Assembly (NCBI GenBank): GCA_004211905.1
Contig: SHBP01000002.1
Span: 124,001 to 188,000, forward strand
Direction: 5' to 3'
Source: SAR92 clade bacterium
GTDB taxonomy: Bacteria > Pseudomonadota > Gammaproteobacteria > Pseudomonadales > Porticoccaceae
Length of the DNA stretch: 64,000 bases
Shown piece by piece: positions 9,448-19,702 of this stretch (within the stretch, counting starts at the first letter, position 1; every line of letters begins with the position of its first letter). Below the pieces are notes generated by a model that made no database searches, was not told where the DNA came from, and was given only the letters and a program-made list of their open reading frames with translations. The position numbers and the translations under genes are program-made.

Positions 9448-10539
9448 TTAAACGTTAAAGCGGAAATGAATAACATCTCCGTCATTGACAATATACTCTT
9501 TCCCTTCCAGGCGCCATTTGCCTGCATCTTTAGCACCGTGCTCGCCATTACCCGCGATGTAGTCGTCATAGCCCACAATTTCTGCTCGAATGAAGCCTTT
9601 CTCAAAATCTGTATGAATTTTCCCCGCTGCATTTGGCGCTGTAGCACCTACGGGAATGGTCCAAGCGCGAACCTCTTTCTCTCCTGCAGTGAAATAGGTT
9701 TGAAGCCCAAGGAGGTTGTAGCCGGCTCGGATAACGCGATTTAATCCAGGTTCTTCCATACCGAGTTCCTGTAAAAACTCGTCTCGCTCGTCATCCTCAA
9801 GCTCACCAATTTCTGCCTCTAACTTATTACAGATGGGAACAACAACGGCGCCTTCTTGATCGGCAATTGCGATTACCGCATCAAGATATGGATTATTTTT
9901 GAATCCTTCTTCATCGACGTTGGCAATATACATGGTCGGCTTAAGTGTTAGTGGGCTTAAAGGCCGCAGAAGTTTTAGCTCATCGTCTGATAAAACAAAA
10001 GATCGAAGGGGCTTGGCTTCGTTTAGATGTGGAAGTATTTTTTCCAAGACTTTCTGCAACGCAATAGAGTCTTTGTCCTTTCCTTTTGCAGCTTTGGCTA
10101 CGCGCAATAGTGCCTTCTCAACACTCTCAAGATCTGCCAAAGCTAATTCTGTGTTAATAACATCGATATCATCTGCTGGATTGATCTTTCCTTCCACATG
10201 GATAACATTTTCATCATCAAAGCATCGCACTACATGGGCAATTGCATCAGTCTCTCGGATATTAGCTAAGAATTGATTGCCTAAACCTTCCCCTTTGGAG
10301 GCTCCAGCGACCAAACCCGCGATATCAACAAATTCCATGCTAGTTGGAATAATCTTTTGAGGGTTAACAATCGCGGAAATTTTGTCTTGGCGAGGGTCGG
10401 GTATAGGCACTACACCAGTGTTTGGTTCTATGGTGCAGAATGGAAAGTTTTCTGCACTAATACCTGCTTTGGTCAGTGCATTAAATAGGGTTGATTTACC
10501 CACATTTGGGAGACCGACAATACCGCAGTTAAAACCCAT
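9448..10539 (-). CDS. ychF: Ribosome-associated ATPase YchF (Obg family)
   Basis: The 363-residue protein matches YchF/OLA1 length. It begins with [17 protein letters not shown] (P-loop), has the switch/G3 region [16 protein letters not shown], and the non-canonical NVDE at the G4 position instead of NKxD. That change explains ATP rather than GTP preference in this family. A coiled-coil insertion (about residues 130-170) and a C-terminal TGS domain (from about 278, with VIHFRFNV at the end) are present. YchF binds ribosomes and is linked to oxidative stress and translation control. The gene follows pth by 50 bp, the common gammaproteobacterial pair. Confidence 0.97.
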   Translation of the reverse strand: MGFNCGIVGLPNVGKSTLFNALTKAGISAENFPFCTIEPNTGVVPIPDPRQDKISAIVNPQKIIPTSMEFVDIAGLVAGASKGEGLGNQFLANIRETDAIAHVVRCFDDENVIHVEGKINPADDIDVINTELALADLESVEKALLRVAKAAKGKDKDSIALQKVLEKILPHLNEAKPLRSFVLSDDELKLLRPLSPLTLKPTMYIANVDEEGFKNNPYLDAVIAIADQEGAVVVPICNKLEAEIGELEDDERDEFLQELGMEEPGLNRVIRAGYNLLGLQTYFTAGEKEVRAWTIPVGATAPNAAGKIHTDFEKGFIRAEIVGYDDYIAGNGEHGAKDAGKWRLEGKEYIVNDGDVIHFRFNV

Positions 10540-10589
10540 AATAAAATCCTTGTGACTCTTTTTGCTAGTTGGGGTGTCCCAATTCTGTG

Positions 10590-11174
10590 TTAGTCAGTGC
10601 TATGTAACTTAGTCATGGCTCGTTCCCATTGTCCTGATACGGCCAAGGAAAGTGCGCATAGAGAGTCATCAATACTGATATTAATTAATTCTTGCTCACT
10701 TGGCGGCGCTTTTTTCAACACATAGTCGACGACTTGTCTGGCATTCCCCGGATGTCCAATACCAATTCTTAGCCTTGCGAAGTCACTATTGTTACCAAGG
10801 CACTTAATCGTATCTCGAAGACCATTATGACCGCCATGACCGCCACCTTTTTTAAAGCGCGCAATACCTGGACTTAAATCTAATTCATCATGGACTACCA
10901 AAATACGCTCGGTGGGGATTTGATAAAAACCCGCCAGAGCTCCTATGGACTTGCCACTGAGATTCATAAAAGTGCTAGGAATGAGAAGCCTAATGGATAT
11001 GCCATCAAGATTAATCTTGGTAGTATCGCCAAAAAACTTAGTTTCGTGCTTAAACTGAGCGCTATGAGAATTAGCTAAGTTCAGAACCAAGTCGGCCCCA
11101 ACATTATGTCGTGTCCGTTCGTATGCGGGGCCGGGGTTTCCCAGCCCTACAATTAACTCTACGGGCGTATCCAA
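10590..11174 (-). CDS. pth: Peptidyl-tRNA hydrolase
   Basis: Pth releases peptides from tRNAs that drop off the ribosome. The 194-residue protein has the family start [17 protein letters not shown] with the catalytic His in RHNVG, followed by [10 protein letters not shown], the VVHDELDL motif with the catalytic-site Asp, and [14 protein letters not shown]. Its position between rplY and ychF is the standard gammaproteobacterial arrangement. In the 50-bp gap to ychF an inverted repeat TTGGG-GTGT-CCCAA (10569-10582) can form a short hairpin, but without a T-run it is not a terminator. Confidence 0.97.
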   Translation of the reverse strand: MDTPVELIVGLGNPGPAYERTRHNVGADLVLNLANSHSAQFKHETKFFGDTTKINLDGISIRLLIPSTFMNLSGKSIGALAGFYQIPTERILVVHDELDLSPGIARFKKGGGHGGHNGLRDTIKCLGNNSDFARLRIGIGHPGNARQVVDYVLKKAPPSEQELINISIDDSLCALSLAVSGQWERAMTKLHSTD

Positions 11175-11206
11175 TGTCAGGGCCTTCTTGTGGGCAAGAT
11201 TGAAGA

Positions 11207-11893
11207 TTACTCTTCGCTTGCACCCTCTTCTGTATCACCTTCTGACTCTTCTGAAGATTCTGCATCCTCTGCATCATCTGCAGATTCCACATCTTCTTCA
11301 ATTTCAATAGCCTTGGGCTTATTAATGGTAGCAACCGACAGGTCATGGTCATCGCCAAGGTTTAAGGCAACACTCTCAACACCCTTTGGTAACACAATAT
11401 TCGAAATATGCACGATGTCACCAATATCAACTTCTGCCATATCTACTTCAATATATTCAGGGAGATTTTTAGGTAGACACAATATTTCGATATCCGTCAT
11501 TGTATGAGCAACAATACCACCATTCAATTTAACGCCAGGAGCCACATCTTCATTAATGAAGTGTAATGGAACCTTTGTTTGAAGAACGGTTGTTTTGCTG
11601 ACACGGAAGAAATCTAGGTGTAAGACAAGTTTCTTAGCAGGATGACGCTGGACATCTTTAATGATTACATCTTCAGACGAGCCATCAATATCCAAAGAGA
11701 CAATGCTGGAATAGAAAGCTTCATTATCTAGCGCTTTAGCAACATCTTTGTGAGTCAGTACTATCTTGGCGGGATCTTTCTTTCCACCATAAACAATAGC
11801 GGGTACTTCTCCGGCCAGACGACGCAGGCGGCGGCTCGCACCTTTCCCTGTATCCTCGCGACCTTTCGCATGTAAAATAAAATCAGTAGACAT
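11207..11893 (-). CDS. rplY: 50S ribosomal protein L25, long (TL5/Ctc) form
   Basis: L25 binds 5S rRNA. This 228-residue version has the N-terminal RNA-binding domain (FILHAKGREDTGKGASRR start), the TL5-type beta domain that follows (about 95-185), and a strongly acidic tail rich in Glu, Asp and Ser over the last 35 residues. It resembles Pseudomonas Ctc-type L25 rather than the 94-residue E. coli form. ATG 11893 has GGAG about seven bases upstream; an in-frame TTG four codons earlier (11905) lies inside that SD sequence and is unlikely. It lies between prs and pth in a translation-linked leftward operon. Confidence 0.95.
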   Translation of the reverse strand: MSTDFILHAKGREDTGKGASRRLRRLAGEVPAIVYGGKKDPAKIVLTHKDVAKALDNEAFYSSIVSLDIDGSSEDVIIKDVQRHPAKKLVLHLDFFRVSKTTVLQTKVPLHFINEDVAPGVKLNGGIVAHTMTDIEILCLPKNLPEYIEVDMAEVDIGDIVHISNIVLPKGVESVALNLGDDHDLSVATINKPKAIEIEEDVESADDAEDAESSEESEGDTEEGASEE

Positions 11894-11983
11894 AATAGTC
11901 TCCAAGTTATGCCATTACAGACCGCGACCAGACCTGTAATGGAGTTTAAAAACCTCTTTAAGAGGCGGTTACATCAAGCCCTG

Positions 11984-12925
11984 TTACAAAAACATGGCAC
12001 TAATAGATTCTTTATTGCTAATACGGCGAATAGACTCGGCAAGCAATGGGCCGATTGGAAGTACTCGAATTTTTCCGCATTCCTTCGCTTCGTCATTGAG
12101 TGGGATACTATTGGTAACGACCAACTCATCCAGCTCTGAATTTGTAATATTGCTGATGGCCGCTCCCGATAGAACCGCATGGGTAGCGTAAGCGACCACT
12201 TTGCTAGCCCCTTGTTCTTTCAAAGCCTGTGCTGCTTTGCACAATGTTCCGGCGGTATCGACCATATCATCTACCAATACACAGGTGCGGTCGGCTACTT
12301 CACCAATTAGATTCATCACTTCACTTTCATTGGCAGAGGGGCGACGTTTGTCGATAATGGCTAAGTCACAACCTAACTGCTTAGCGACTGCTCTAGCTCT
12401 AACTACACCACCGATATCTGGAGATACGACCTGAAGATTCTTATGATTCTGACGGTCGATATGATCTAGTAAAACGGGAGCCCCATAGACATTATCAACA
12501 GTACAGTTGAAGAAGCCTTGAATTTGCTCAGCATGAAGATCTACTGTTAACACGTGATCTACGCCTGCATTAGACAACATATCTGCAACCACCTTGGCGC
12601 TGATTGGCACACGCACCGACCTTACTCTTCGGTCTTGGCGGGCATAACCAAAGTAAGGTACTACGGCAGTGATACGGCCAGCAGATGCTCGACGCAGGGC
12701 GTCAATCATGAGCACCAGTTCCATCAGATTTCTATTTGTCGGGGAGCAAATTGGCTGCACAATAAAAACATCATGCCCACGAACATTGTCGCGAATCTCA
12801 ATATTGATTTCGCCGTCTGAAAATAGCCCTACATGAGCATTGCTCGGAGAGACACCCAAAGACTTTGCTATTTGATTACCTAACTCCGGATTTGCGTTTC
12901 CGGTGAACACCATTAATCTAGCCAC
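11984..12925 (-). CDS. prs: Ribose-phosphate pyrophosphokinase
   Basis: Prs makes PRPP from ribose 5-phosphate and ATP for nucleotide, His, Trp and NAD synthesis. Landmarks are [10 protein letters not shown] at the start, [11 protein letters not shown], the metal-binding [12 protein letters not shown], and the PRPP loop [14 protein letters not shown] at 12925 is chosen because AGGA lies about nine bases upstream and the product is 313 residues (E. coli 315). ATG 12913 is the alternative. The frame stays open back to 13000, but that would put codons inside the tRNA-Gln gene and add about 25 residues unlike any Prs. It is probably co-transcribed with the tRNA. Confidence 0.96.
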   Translation of the reverse strand: MARLMVFTGNANPELGNQIAKSLGVSPSNAHVGLFSDGEINIEIRDNVRGHDVFIVQPICSPTNRNLMELVLMIDALRRASAGRITAVVPYFGYARQDRRVRSVRVPISAKVVADMLSNAGVDHVLTVDLHAEQIQGFFNCTVDNVYGAPVLLDHIDRQNHKNLQVVSPDIGGVVRARAVAKQLGCDLAIIDKRRPSANESEVMNLIGEVADRTCVLVDDMVDTAGTLCKAAQALKEQGASKVVAYATHAVLSGAAISNITNSELDELVVTNSIPLNDEAKECGKIRVLPIGPLLAESIRRISNKESISAMFL

Positions 12926-12958
12926 GTCAGTTTTCCTATTGCTCGCGATATTTTGAAA

Positions 12959-13033
12959 TGGCTGGGGCGGGAGGGATCGAACCTCCGATGACGGGATCAA
13001 AACCCGTTGCCTTAACCGCTTGGCGACGCCCCA
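12959..13033 (-). tRNA. tRNA-Gln (TTG anticodon)
   Basis: On the minus strand the gene begins TGGGGCG and ends CGCCCCA plus discriminator G and encoded CCA. The D arm is GCCAAGCGGTTAAGGC, the anticodon stem ACGGG/CCCGT encloses loop TTTTGAT (anticodon TTG), and the T loop is TTCGATC. It sits between ispE and prs, the same place as in pseudomonads. The last codons and the stop of ispE fall inside its acceptor/D-arm sequence. Confidence 0.96.
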
Positions 13034-13878
13034 GTAAAAAAATCATGCAACTGCTCGTGCACAGGAGAGCGATTCACGCCCTTCGCTACAAACCCAGTCC
13101 ATTGTTTTGGCATTTTACTGAGCACTTGTTGAGCCTCAGATTTACTATCAAAACTACAGAATACGCTCGCACCTGTCCCTGTCATCAGTGGAGCAGAAAA
13201 ACTTCCTGCCCATTGCAGTACACTTCCTACTGCTGGATAGAGTTTGGAAACTACATCTTGGCAGTCATTTCTATACTCTACCCCTGAAAGGGCGCGTATT
13301 TTGATTGGTGAAGAGTTCCTTGTCAATTGAGGATTAGAAAAAATTTCTCTCGTTGATACATGACAATTTGGTGTAATCACCAAAAACCATCTTTGAGGGA
13401 GTGTTAAAGGCGTCAATATGTCACCAATTCCCTCCGCGAATGCGCTTTCACCATGGACAAAAACCGGCACATCTGCGCCTAAAGTTTTACCAAGATCAGA
13501 TAGCTGATTAGCTGTAAGTCCGCATTTCCAGAGGGCATTCAAGCCGACTAACGTTGTGGCTGCATTGCTACTGCCACCTCCAAGTCCTGCTCCCATTGGC
13601 AGGTTTTTGGTCAAATCAATAGTACAGCCAAGATCGCAGCCCGTTGATTTCTGCAGCAGAGTTGCAGCATGAAAAATTAAATTATTTTTTTCTTCAACAC
13701 CGTCAATATTCCCATTTATTTTTATGTTTCCGGATCGGTTGTTACGAAAGACTAGTTTGTCGCCAAAATCTAGTAACTGAAATAGGGTCTGCAGATAGTG
13801 ATAACCGTCTGACCGCTGTCCGGTAATATGCAAAAACAAATTGATCTTTGCCGGTGAGGGCAAGCTAAGAGTTGACAT
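13012..13878 (-). CDS. ispE: 4-diphosphocytidyl-2-C-methyl-D-erythritol kinase
   Basis: IspE is the ATP-dependent GHMP kinase of the MEP isoprenoid pathway. The protein starts with [17 protein letters not shown], has the Gly-rich ATP loop [14 protein letters not shown] (about residues 95-108) and the GHMP C-terminal MTGTGASVF motif. ATG 13878 gives 288 residues (E. coli 283) and starts just before the conserved region; TTG 13899 is possible and would start 2 bp after the lolB stop. The reading frame ends at 13012, so its final seven codons, stop included, overlap tRNA-Gln (13012-13033). Confidence 0.95.
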   Translation of the reverse strand: MSTLSLPSPAKINLFLHITGQRSDGYHYLQTLFQLLDFGDKLVFRNNRSGNIKINGNIDGVEEKNNLIFHAATLLQKSTGCDLGCTIDLTKNLPMGAGLGGGSSNAATTLVGLNALWKCGLTANQLSDLGKTLGADVPVFVHGESAFAEGIGDILTPLTLPQRWFLVITPNCHVSTREIFSNPQLTRNSSPIKIRALSGVEYRNDCQDVVSKLYPAVGSVLQWAGSFSAPLMTGTGASVFCSFDSKSEAQQVLSKMPKQWTGFVAKGVNRSPVHEQLHDFFTGASPSG

Positions 13879-13900
13879 AGCAGCATCAGTATTGATCAAT

Positions 13901-14506
13901 TTAGTTCTCTGGAAAAGACCAGTCCTTGATGATTAGTTTAAAGCTTTGTTCATCTTTTTGGCCGATTATTTTTCTTGGCAGATATCCTTGATCAAAAAGT
14001 TGGTAGCGCGAGAAGACTAACTGCCAGCCATGTTGATCGAAGTTAGACGCCGTACCGTCTGAATTGAGGACTAAATTATCAGGACTAAGATGATCAGGCG
14101 AAGGTACACCAGTCGCCCACCAGCTGAGTAACTGCACTGGCAGTGGCATCCCAGTAAGCTGGATTGCAAGTTGGTCAGGTGTTTGAAGGTAACTATTGTT
14201 GCCATACTGCATCTCAGCAACTTGTTGATTTCCGGTGATGACTGCCCTTCCCATAGCAAGTGGGCCGCTCAGGGAAATGGTGTAATCACCTTGATTTTGG
14301 GTCCACATAAAATTGGCGCTACCGCCTTGCCCAGCAGACTGGTAACCCACCTTTCCTTTGATCGACCAGTGATTGATTTGACTAACTTGCGCTCTATGAT
14401 TGGACCAATTGCGGCCATCAATAATCTGAGTTGGCGCCGTACTGCAGCCACTTAAACCCGTTATTAGGCATAATAGACTTAGAGATAGGCTATATTTAAA
14501 TCTCAT
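13901..14506 (-). CDS. lolB: Outer-membrane lipoprotein receptor LolB
   Basis: LolB takes lipoproteins from periplasmic LolA and inserts them in the outer membrane. The 201-residue protein has a lipoprotein signal peptide with lipobox LSGC (lipidated Cys21). The mature start has no Asp at +2 (CSTAP), fitting outer-membrane sorting. The body shows the LolB pattern WSIKGKVGYQS, GGSANFMWTQ and a late WWATGVPSP segment. Its start overlaps the end of the upstream TPR lipoprotein gene by 4 nt, indicating translational coupling. ispE follows directly. Confidence 0.93.
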   Translation of the reverse strand: MRFKYSLSLSLLCLITGLSGCSTAPTQIIDGRNWSNHRAQVSQINHWSIKGKVGYQSAGQGGSANFMWTQNQGDYTISLSGPLAMGRAVITGNQQVAEMQYGNNSYLQTPDQLAIQLTGMPLPVQLLSWWATGVPSPDHLSPDNLVLNSDGTASNFDQHGWQLVFSRYQLFDQGYLPRKIIGQKDEQSFKLIIKDWSFPEN

Positions 14507-16236
14507 GGTTCAATACTCGCATTAGCACCTAGTCGAAGCATTGTTTCCAGAATAATGGTGTGATTTGGATTTTCCTTCAGAGCGTAAAGCCACACATCCA
14601 TCGCCTTTTCGTTGTATTCCAAAGCCCATAGAACCTCACCAAGATGGGAAGCTATCTCAGGATCAGAAACTATATCAAAAGCTCGTGTTAGATATTCAAG
14701 AGCTTCAACAGGTCGACCAAGTTTAAATAAGACCCAGCCAAGGCTGTCTATGATCGAAGGTTCATTGGGAGCTAGGCTGTATGCACGTAGAATCAGCTCG
14801 TAAGCCTCTTCCATACGATCGGTATGAAGTATCATGGTATAGCCCAGCGCATTAAGAACAGTGGCGTTATTTTCATCTTGCGCTAATAGAGATCTTAGGT
14901 CACTTTCGGCAAGAGCAAAGTTGTCTTGTTGCTCAGCAACCATAGATCGCGCGTATAACAATTCTGGATCATCGGGGTAACTCTCTAAACCTGTTGAGAG
15001 AATGATTAAGGCCTGCTTTGGTTGGCGCATCCGTAACAATAAGTTAGACTCAACCTGAAATAAGTTAACCGCTTTATTTGGTTGGCTTATCCGCAATCGC
15101 TGAAGATATTGACGGGCCTCATTAATGCTGCGGTGATCCGCTAACATGCCACTTAAACGAGAGGCTGCAACAATATAATTTCGACCATAACGGACTTGGG
15201 AGTAATGGTTTATAGCCTCAGAAATGTTTCTTTGGCGCTCAGCGATAACGCCTAAATGATATTGCGCATTAGCTCTTAAATTCTGTTGTGTCGAGGCCTG
15301 CCGGAGAAGATCCTTGGCTATTTCAAGCCTATCTTGGCTAAATTGCATGAGACCTAACACAAAATTAACTTCTTGATCCTTTTGATCTTCAGAGCGAAGT
15401 AACTCTAATTGAGCGATAGCCTTTTCTGGAGATTTTGCGGCTAAAAATCGAGCATATTGTGTTCTTAATTTGCGGTTTTGAGGGAATTTCTGCAGAGCAT
15501 CTTTGAGGAGCTTAATAGCCTCTTGCCCCTGGCTTTTTTGATGCAAAATTTGAGCTAACAACAAAATGCCCTTTTGATCATCGGGTCTGCTGTTTAGAAA
15601 ATCACGCACATAGCTTTCTGATTTATCCAACTGGCCGCTACTCTGAAGAAGAATAGCCGCAAGCAATTGAACAGATGGTTGCTTTTCGGGACTAAAAGTT
15701 AACTGCAATACTGGATTTAAAAGATCTGCGCGTTGTGCTTGAGAGTTTAGTGTTGAAGATATAATAAACAACAGTGCATCAAAGTCATCTTCATTCTCGT
15801 AAAGCCACTGCCCATGCTTGAGCGCACTAGCGGCTTCTCCTGTATTTAAATAAGCCTCGAGAGCAGCTCGATGTGCCTCGGGGTCTTGAGGTGCAAACTG
15901 CACCCACAGCAACGCCATTTCAAGCTGCACAGCTCGATCAGACAAATATTCAGCAATGCGGTGAGCTAAATCTATGATTTCCCTATCGCCTGTAATACGG
16001 GCCTGGCCACTGTAATAATGCAGGGCTACGTCAAATTGATTACGGCTCAGAGCTACATCGCCTACTAATAGATCATAAAGACTTTTAATAGGTATGGTTT
16101 TTAGTGGTAGCTCAATTGGATCTGCGACATCGATAATTGTCGCGGTGGGCTGGTCAGTTGAATCGATGATCTGATTTGCACAACTAGTGAGCAGCGCGCT
16201 GATTAGGATTAAGCGTAAATTGAGTATGGTTTTCAT
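14503..16236 (-). CDS. TPR-repeat lipoprotein
   Basis: This 577-residue protein has a lipoprotein signal (LLTSC, lipidated Cys19) and then a long alpha-helical array of tetratricopeptide repeats. Clear TPR cores with the usual A..LG/..DP pattern lie in the last third (about 440-560: NALGYTMI, IIDSLGWVLFKLG, IASHLGEVLWALE). An orthologue of similar length is found between lolB and hemA in pseudomonads (PA4667 type), where it is an uncharacterised outer-membrane-associated TPR protein. A scaffold role is inferred. It is divergent from hemA across a 199-bp spacer and overlaps lolB by 4 nt. Confidence 0.88.
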   Translation of the reverse strand: MKTILNLRLILISALLTSCANQIIDSTDQPTATIIDVADPIELPLKTIPIKSLYDLLVGDVALSRNQFDVALHYYSGQARITGDREIIDLAHRIAEYLSDRAVQLEMALLWVQFAPQDPEAHRAALEAYLNTGEAASALKHGQWLYENEDDFDALLFIISSTLNSQAQRADLLNPVLQLTFSPEKQPSVQLLAAILLQSSGQLDKSESYVRDFLNSRPDDQKGILLLAQILHQKSQGQEAIKLLKDALQKFPQNRKLRTQYARFLAAKSPEKAIAQLELLRSEDQKDQEVNFVLGLMQFSQDRLEIAKDLLRQASTQQNLRANAQYHLGVIAERQRNISEAINHYSQVRYGRNYIVAASRLSGMLADHRSINEARQYLQRLRISQPNKAVNLFQVESNLLLRMRQPKQALIILSTGLESYPDDPELLYARSMVAEQQDNFALAESDLRSLLAQDENNATVLNALGYTMILHTDRMEEAYELILRAYSLAPNEPSIIDSLGWVLFKLGRPVEALEYLTRAFDIVSDPEIASHLGEVLWALEYNEKAMDVWLYALKENPNHTIILETMLRLGANASIEP

Positions 16237-16435
16237 ACTATTATTTTCAAGGATAATGCCTCGTAAGACAATTGCTATGGTAAAGGTTTTACATTATTTG
16301 TTTGTTTGTTGGCAATTGTTTTCCCCATAAACTGCAATACTAGTGGATAGTTGTGTAAAATTGCCTTACTAGAACACATATATGGTCAATCAAGAGTAAG
16401 TTTGTTTTGAAAAAGTCGGTTCGTCACTGAGTGCT

Positions 16436-17695
16436 ATGACTACTTTAGCCTTCGGCATTAATCATAAATCCGCTTCCGTAGATTTACGCGGAAAGATTGC
16501 TTTTGCTCCTGAAATTGTGGTTCAGGCGCTTCAGGATGCAAGGTCGATTCTACATGTGCAAGAGATAGCCCTTTTGTCCACCTGTAATAGGACGGAACTC
16601 TACTTGCATGGAGACGTTACTGACACTCAATTACTTACTTGGTTGGCGATGGTTAAAGGTACAGAGATTGGGCAGTTAAAATCATGTTATTACTGCTATC
16701 GTGGGGAAGAGGCGGTCACCCATATGATGCGGGTTGCTAGTGGTTTAGATTCTTTAATACTCGGTGAGCCGCAGATCTTCGGCCAAATAAAGTCAGCTTA
16801 TGCCGTAGGGCAAGAAGCGGGAACCGTATCTACGGTGCTCAACCAAGTATTTCAGCAAGTATTCTCCGCAGCAAAACGAGTGCGTTCTGAGACCGCGATT
16901 GGTAAAAATCCAGTTTCCGTTGCCTATGCGTCTGTTAATTTGGCAACTCAGATTTTTGCTAATCTAAATAATGCTCACGCCTTATTGATTGGTGCGGGGG
17001 AGACAATAGAGCTTGTAGCCAAGCATTTGCGTGATAAAAATATTGGTAAGATCACCGTGGCTAATAGAACCTTGAATCGTGCCCAAGAACTGGGAGAAGA
17101 GTATGCGGCGGATGCCATCTTACTCTCAGATATACCTGATTTTTTACCACAGGCAGATATCATTATCTCATCGACTGCCAGTCAGCTACCAATCTTAGGC
17201 AAAGGTGCAGTTGAGTCGGCATTAAAAAAACGCAAACACAAACCTTATTTTATGGTTGATATTGCTGTTCCGCGAGACATAGAGTCTGAAGTGGAAGAGT
17301 TAGCAGATGTCTATTTGTATACTGTGGATGACCTCGAAGAGGTGGTGCAGGACAATGTTCGAGCAAGAAGTTCTGCGGCGAATTTAGCGCAAGAAATCAT
17401 TGATCAGGAAGTTTATAACTGGACTAAGGAATATCGTGCTCTAGCAGCTGTTGATACTATACGAGCGTTTCGCAGTAGCGTTGAAAAAATACGTGATGCA
17501 GAGATCGATAAAGCGATGCTGGCTTTGCAAAGGGGTCAAGATTCCACCGAGGTAATTAATTCTCTGGCGCGAAACTTGACTAATAAGCTACTTCATAAAC
17601 CCACCACCAGATTAAAACAGGCCAGTGAAGAGGGTCGTGATGATGCTATTAACGCGACCAAAGAGTTATTTGATCTCAATAAGAATAAACGTTGA
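16436..17695 (+). CDS. hemA: Glutamyl-tRNA reductase
   Basis: HemA reduces glutamyl-tRNA(Glu) to glutamate-1-semialdehyde, the first committed step of C5-pathway tetrapyrrole synthesis. The 419-residue protein shows GINHKSASVDLRGKIAF at the start, the catalytic Cys50 in LSTCNRTELY, the tRNA/substrate segment ASGLDSLILGEPQIFGQIK, an NADPH-binding Rossmann domain (LLIGAGETIELVAKHL), and the C-terminal helical dimerisation domain. Length and order (hemA-prfA-prmC, divergent from lolB operon) are standard for gammaproteobacteria. Confidence 0.97.
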   Translation: MTTLAFGINHKSASVDLRGKIAFAPEIVVQALQDARSILHVQEIALLSTCNRTELYLHGDVTDTQLLTWLAMVKGTEIGQLKSCYYCYRGEEAVTHMMRVASGLDSLILGEPQIFGQIKSAYAVGQEAGTVSTVLNQVFQQVFSAAKRVRSETAIGKNPVSVAYASVNLATQIFANLNNAHALLIGAGETIELVAKHLRDKNIGKITVANRTLNRAQELGEEYAADAILLSDIPDFLPQADIIISSTASQLPILGKGAVESALKKRKHKPYFMVDIAVPRDIESEVEELADVYLYTVDDLEEVVQDNVRARSSAANLAQEIIDQEVYNWTKEYRALAAVDTIRAFRSSVEKIRDAEIDKAMLALQRGQDSTEVINSLARNLTNKLLHKPTTRLKQASEEGRDDAINATKELFDLNKNKR

Positions 17696-17748
17696 TTGGT
17701 GTGGGTCAATCTTTTAGTCGTTCAATTTAACCTAGGTATTAAAACGCA

Positions 17749-18831
17749 ATGAAAGCATCAATTTTGGCTAAACTTGATTTGCTTGCTGAGCGCTATGAGG
17801 AAGTAGGCGCTCTGCTCAGTGATTCTGAGATAATTAGTGATCAAGATAAGTTCCGAGGATTATCCAAGGAATATGCCGAGCTTGAACCTGTAGTTCAGAC
17901 CTATGAGCGGTTTCAAGAAACAGTGACGGATATAGATGAAGCCAAGAATCTACTAAAAGACGCTGATCCTGATATGCGGGCTATGGCTAGCGAGGAAGTC
18001 ACTGATGGAGAGGCTAAGCAAGAAGAATTGGAGCTTAATCTTCAGAGGTTGTTGTTACCTAAGGACCCTAATGATGGGAAGAATGTATTTCTAGAAATTC
18101 GTGCTGGCACCGGTGGAGACGAGGCGGCCATTTTTTCCGGTGACTTATTTCGAATGTACAGCAAGTTTGCTGAAAACAATCGCTGGAAGATAGAAGTTAT
18201 TAGCGAAAACCAAGGTGACCATGGCGGATATAAAGAAATTATCGCTCGAGTGGTTGGTCAAGGGGTGTACTCTAAACTTAAATTTGAGTCTGGCGCCCAT
18301 CGTGTTCAAAGAGTTCCTGACACCGAGTCTCAGGGGCGAATTCATACCTCTGCTTGCACCGTCGCTATTATGGCCGAAGCCGATGAAAAAGATGCGATTG
18401 AGATCAACAAGTCAGATCTCCGGGTAGACACATTTAGAGCCTCAGGATCGGGCGGCCAGCATGTCAATAAGACTGATTCTGCTATTCGTTTAACGCACAT
18501 TCCTACAGGGTTGGTTGTTGAATGCCAAGACGAGCGTTCACAGCATAAAAATCGAGCCAAAGCGATGGCCGTTTTACAGGCGAGATTAACATCAGCACAA
18601 GATGAGGCTGTGGCTCAAGAGCAGTCGGACCAGCGTAAGAGCTTGGTGGGTAGCGGGGATCGTTCTGAACGCATTCGCACCTATAACTTCCCCCAAGGTC
18701 GAGTTACCGATCATCGTATTAACCTAACACTCTACAAATTGGGTGAGATCATGGAGGGTTCTCTCACTGAAATAGTTGAACCTTTGGTCAATGAATTTCA
18801 GGCTGAGCAGCTAGCCCAGTTGTCTGAGTAA
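17749..18831 (+). CDS. prfA: Peptide chain release factor 1
   Basis: RF1 terminates translation at UAA and UAG. In this 360-residue protein the PxT anticodon-like tripeptide is PDT at residues 190-192, and the catalytic GGQ is at 235-237 within [14 protein letters not shown]. The domain 1 helices lead into [11 protein letters not shown] near residue 120. The PxT motif rather than SPF separates it from RF2. The downstream gene prmC encodes the methylase that modifies the GGQ glutamine; the two genes are 13 bp apart, so they are almost surely one operon. Confidence 0.97.
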   Translation: MKASILAKLDLLAERYEEVGALLSDSEIISDQDKFRGLSKEYAELEPVVQTYERFQETVTDIDEAKNLLKDADPDMRAMASEEVTDGEAKQEELELNLQRLLLPKDPNDGKNVFLEIRAGTGGDEAAIFSGDLFRMYSKFAENNRWKIEVISENQGDHGGYKEIIARVVGQGVYSKLKFESGAHRVQRVPDTESQGRIHTSACTVAIMAEADEKDAIEINKSDLRVDTFRASGSGGQHVNKTDSAIRLTHIPTGLVVECQDERSQHKNRAKAMAVLQARLTSAQDEAVAQEQSDQRKSLVGSGDRSERIRTYNFPQGRVTDHRINLTLYKLGEIMEGSLTEIVEPLVNEFQAEQLAQLSE

Positions 18832-18844
18832 GTTCTGATACTCA

Positions 18845-19702
18845 ATGACTTTATCCGTTAAAACAGTTCTACAGCGAAGCACGCTACTTGAATGTGTAAG
18901 TGACACTCCGGCACTGGATGTTGAGTTGTTACTGGCTCATACTTTGGATGTTGACCGAACGTGGTTAAAGACGTGGCCCGAACATAAGCTAGAACTATCT
19001 CAGGAGGAGATATTTGAAGGGTTGTTTGCTCGGCGGCTAGACGGAGAGCCAATTGCTTTTATTATTGGTAGTCAGGGGTTTTGGACTCTAGACCTAAAAG
19101 TAACTCCTGAAACCCTTATTCCAAGACCAGAGACTGAATTACTCGTTGAGGCTTCTCTAGATTTGAATTTACCAAAAAATTGTCTTGCGCTTGATCTCGG
19201 TACCGGCACGGGGGCAATCGCTCTGGCTTTAGCGAGTGAACGCCCAAATTGGCAGTTGACAGCGGTGGACTCTCAACCGTCTGCGGTAGACCTAGCTGAA
19301 CTGAACCGTCAGTACTGTCAGATTGATAACGTTACCATCTACCAAAGTGATTGGTTCAGCCGCCTACCACTGATTGGGCGAGCATCTAAATACCATTTAA
19401 TCGTTAGTAACCCTCCTTACATTGAGATTAATGACCCTCATCTTAAGAAAGGTGATGTTAGGTTTGAGCCATCATCGGCTTTGGTATCTGGTGTTGATGG
19501 GTTAGATGACTTAAGGAAAGTCATCCATGGTAGCGCTGAGTATCTTGAGCCCACAGGGTGGCTGCTTGTAGAGCATGGTTACAAGCAGGCATCGGCGGTA
19601 AGAGATCTATTTGGGTTAGCAGGTTTTGGAGGTGTGAGAACTCTTGTTGATCTCAATGATCTTGACCGAATTACATTGGGTTACTTGGTTGAGATTGATT
19701 AA
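18845..19702 (+). CDS. prmC: Release factor glutamine methyltransferase
   Basis: PrmC (HemK) methylates the GGQ glutamine of RF1 and RF2 with S-adenosylmethionine. The 285-residue protein has the N-terminal helical domain, PETLIPRPETE, the SAM loop LDLGTGTGAIALALA (about 119-133), and the catalytic NPPY in VSNPPYIE near residue 188. Its 3' end overlaps the convergent MATE exporter gene by 32 bp (19671-19702), so neither gene has room for an intergenic terminator there. Confidence 0.96.
   Translation: MTLSVKTVLQRSTLLECVSDTPALDVELLLAHTLDVDRTWLKTWPEHKLELSQEEIFEGLFARRLDGEPIAFIIGSQGFWTLDLKVTPETLIPRPETELLVEASLDLNLPKNCLALDLGTGTGAIALALASERPNWQLTAVDSQPSAVDLAELNRQYCQIDNVTIYQSDWFSRLPLIGRASKYHLIVSNPPYIEINDPHLKKGDVRFEPSSALVSGVDGLDDLRKVIHGSAEYLEPTGWLLVEHGYKQASAVRDLFGLAGFGGVRTLVDLNDLDRITLGYLVEID

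Noticed and set aside
10569-10582. TTGGG-GTGT-CCCAA hairpin between pth and ychF as terminator
   Set aside because: No T-run on the transcribed side and the genes are a normal operon; kept only as a note under pth.
12926-13000. N-terminal extension of prs to 13000
   Set aside because: The added codons read through tRNA-Gln and do not resemble Prs; GTG 12925 has a proper ribosome binding site and gives family length.
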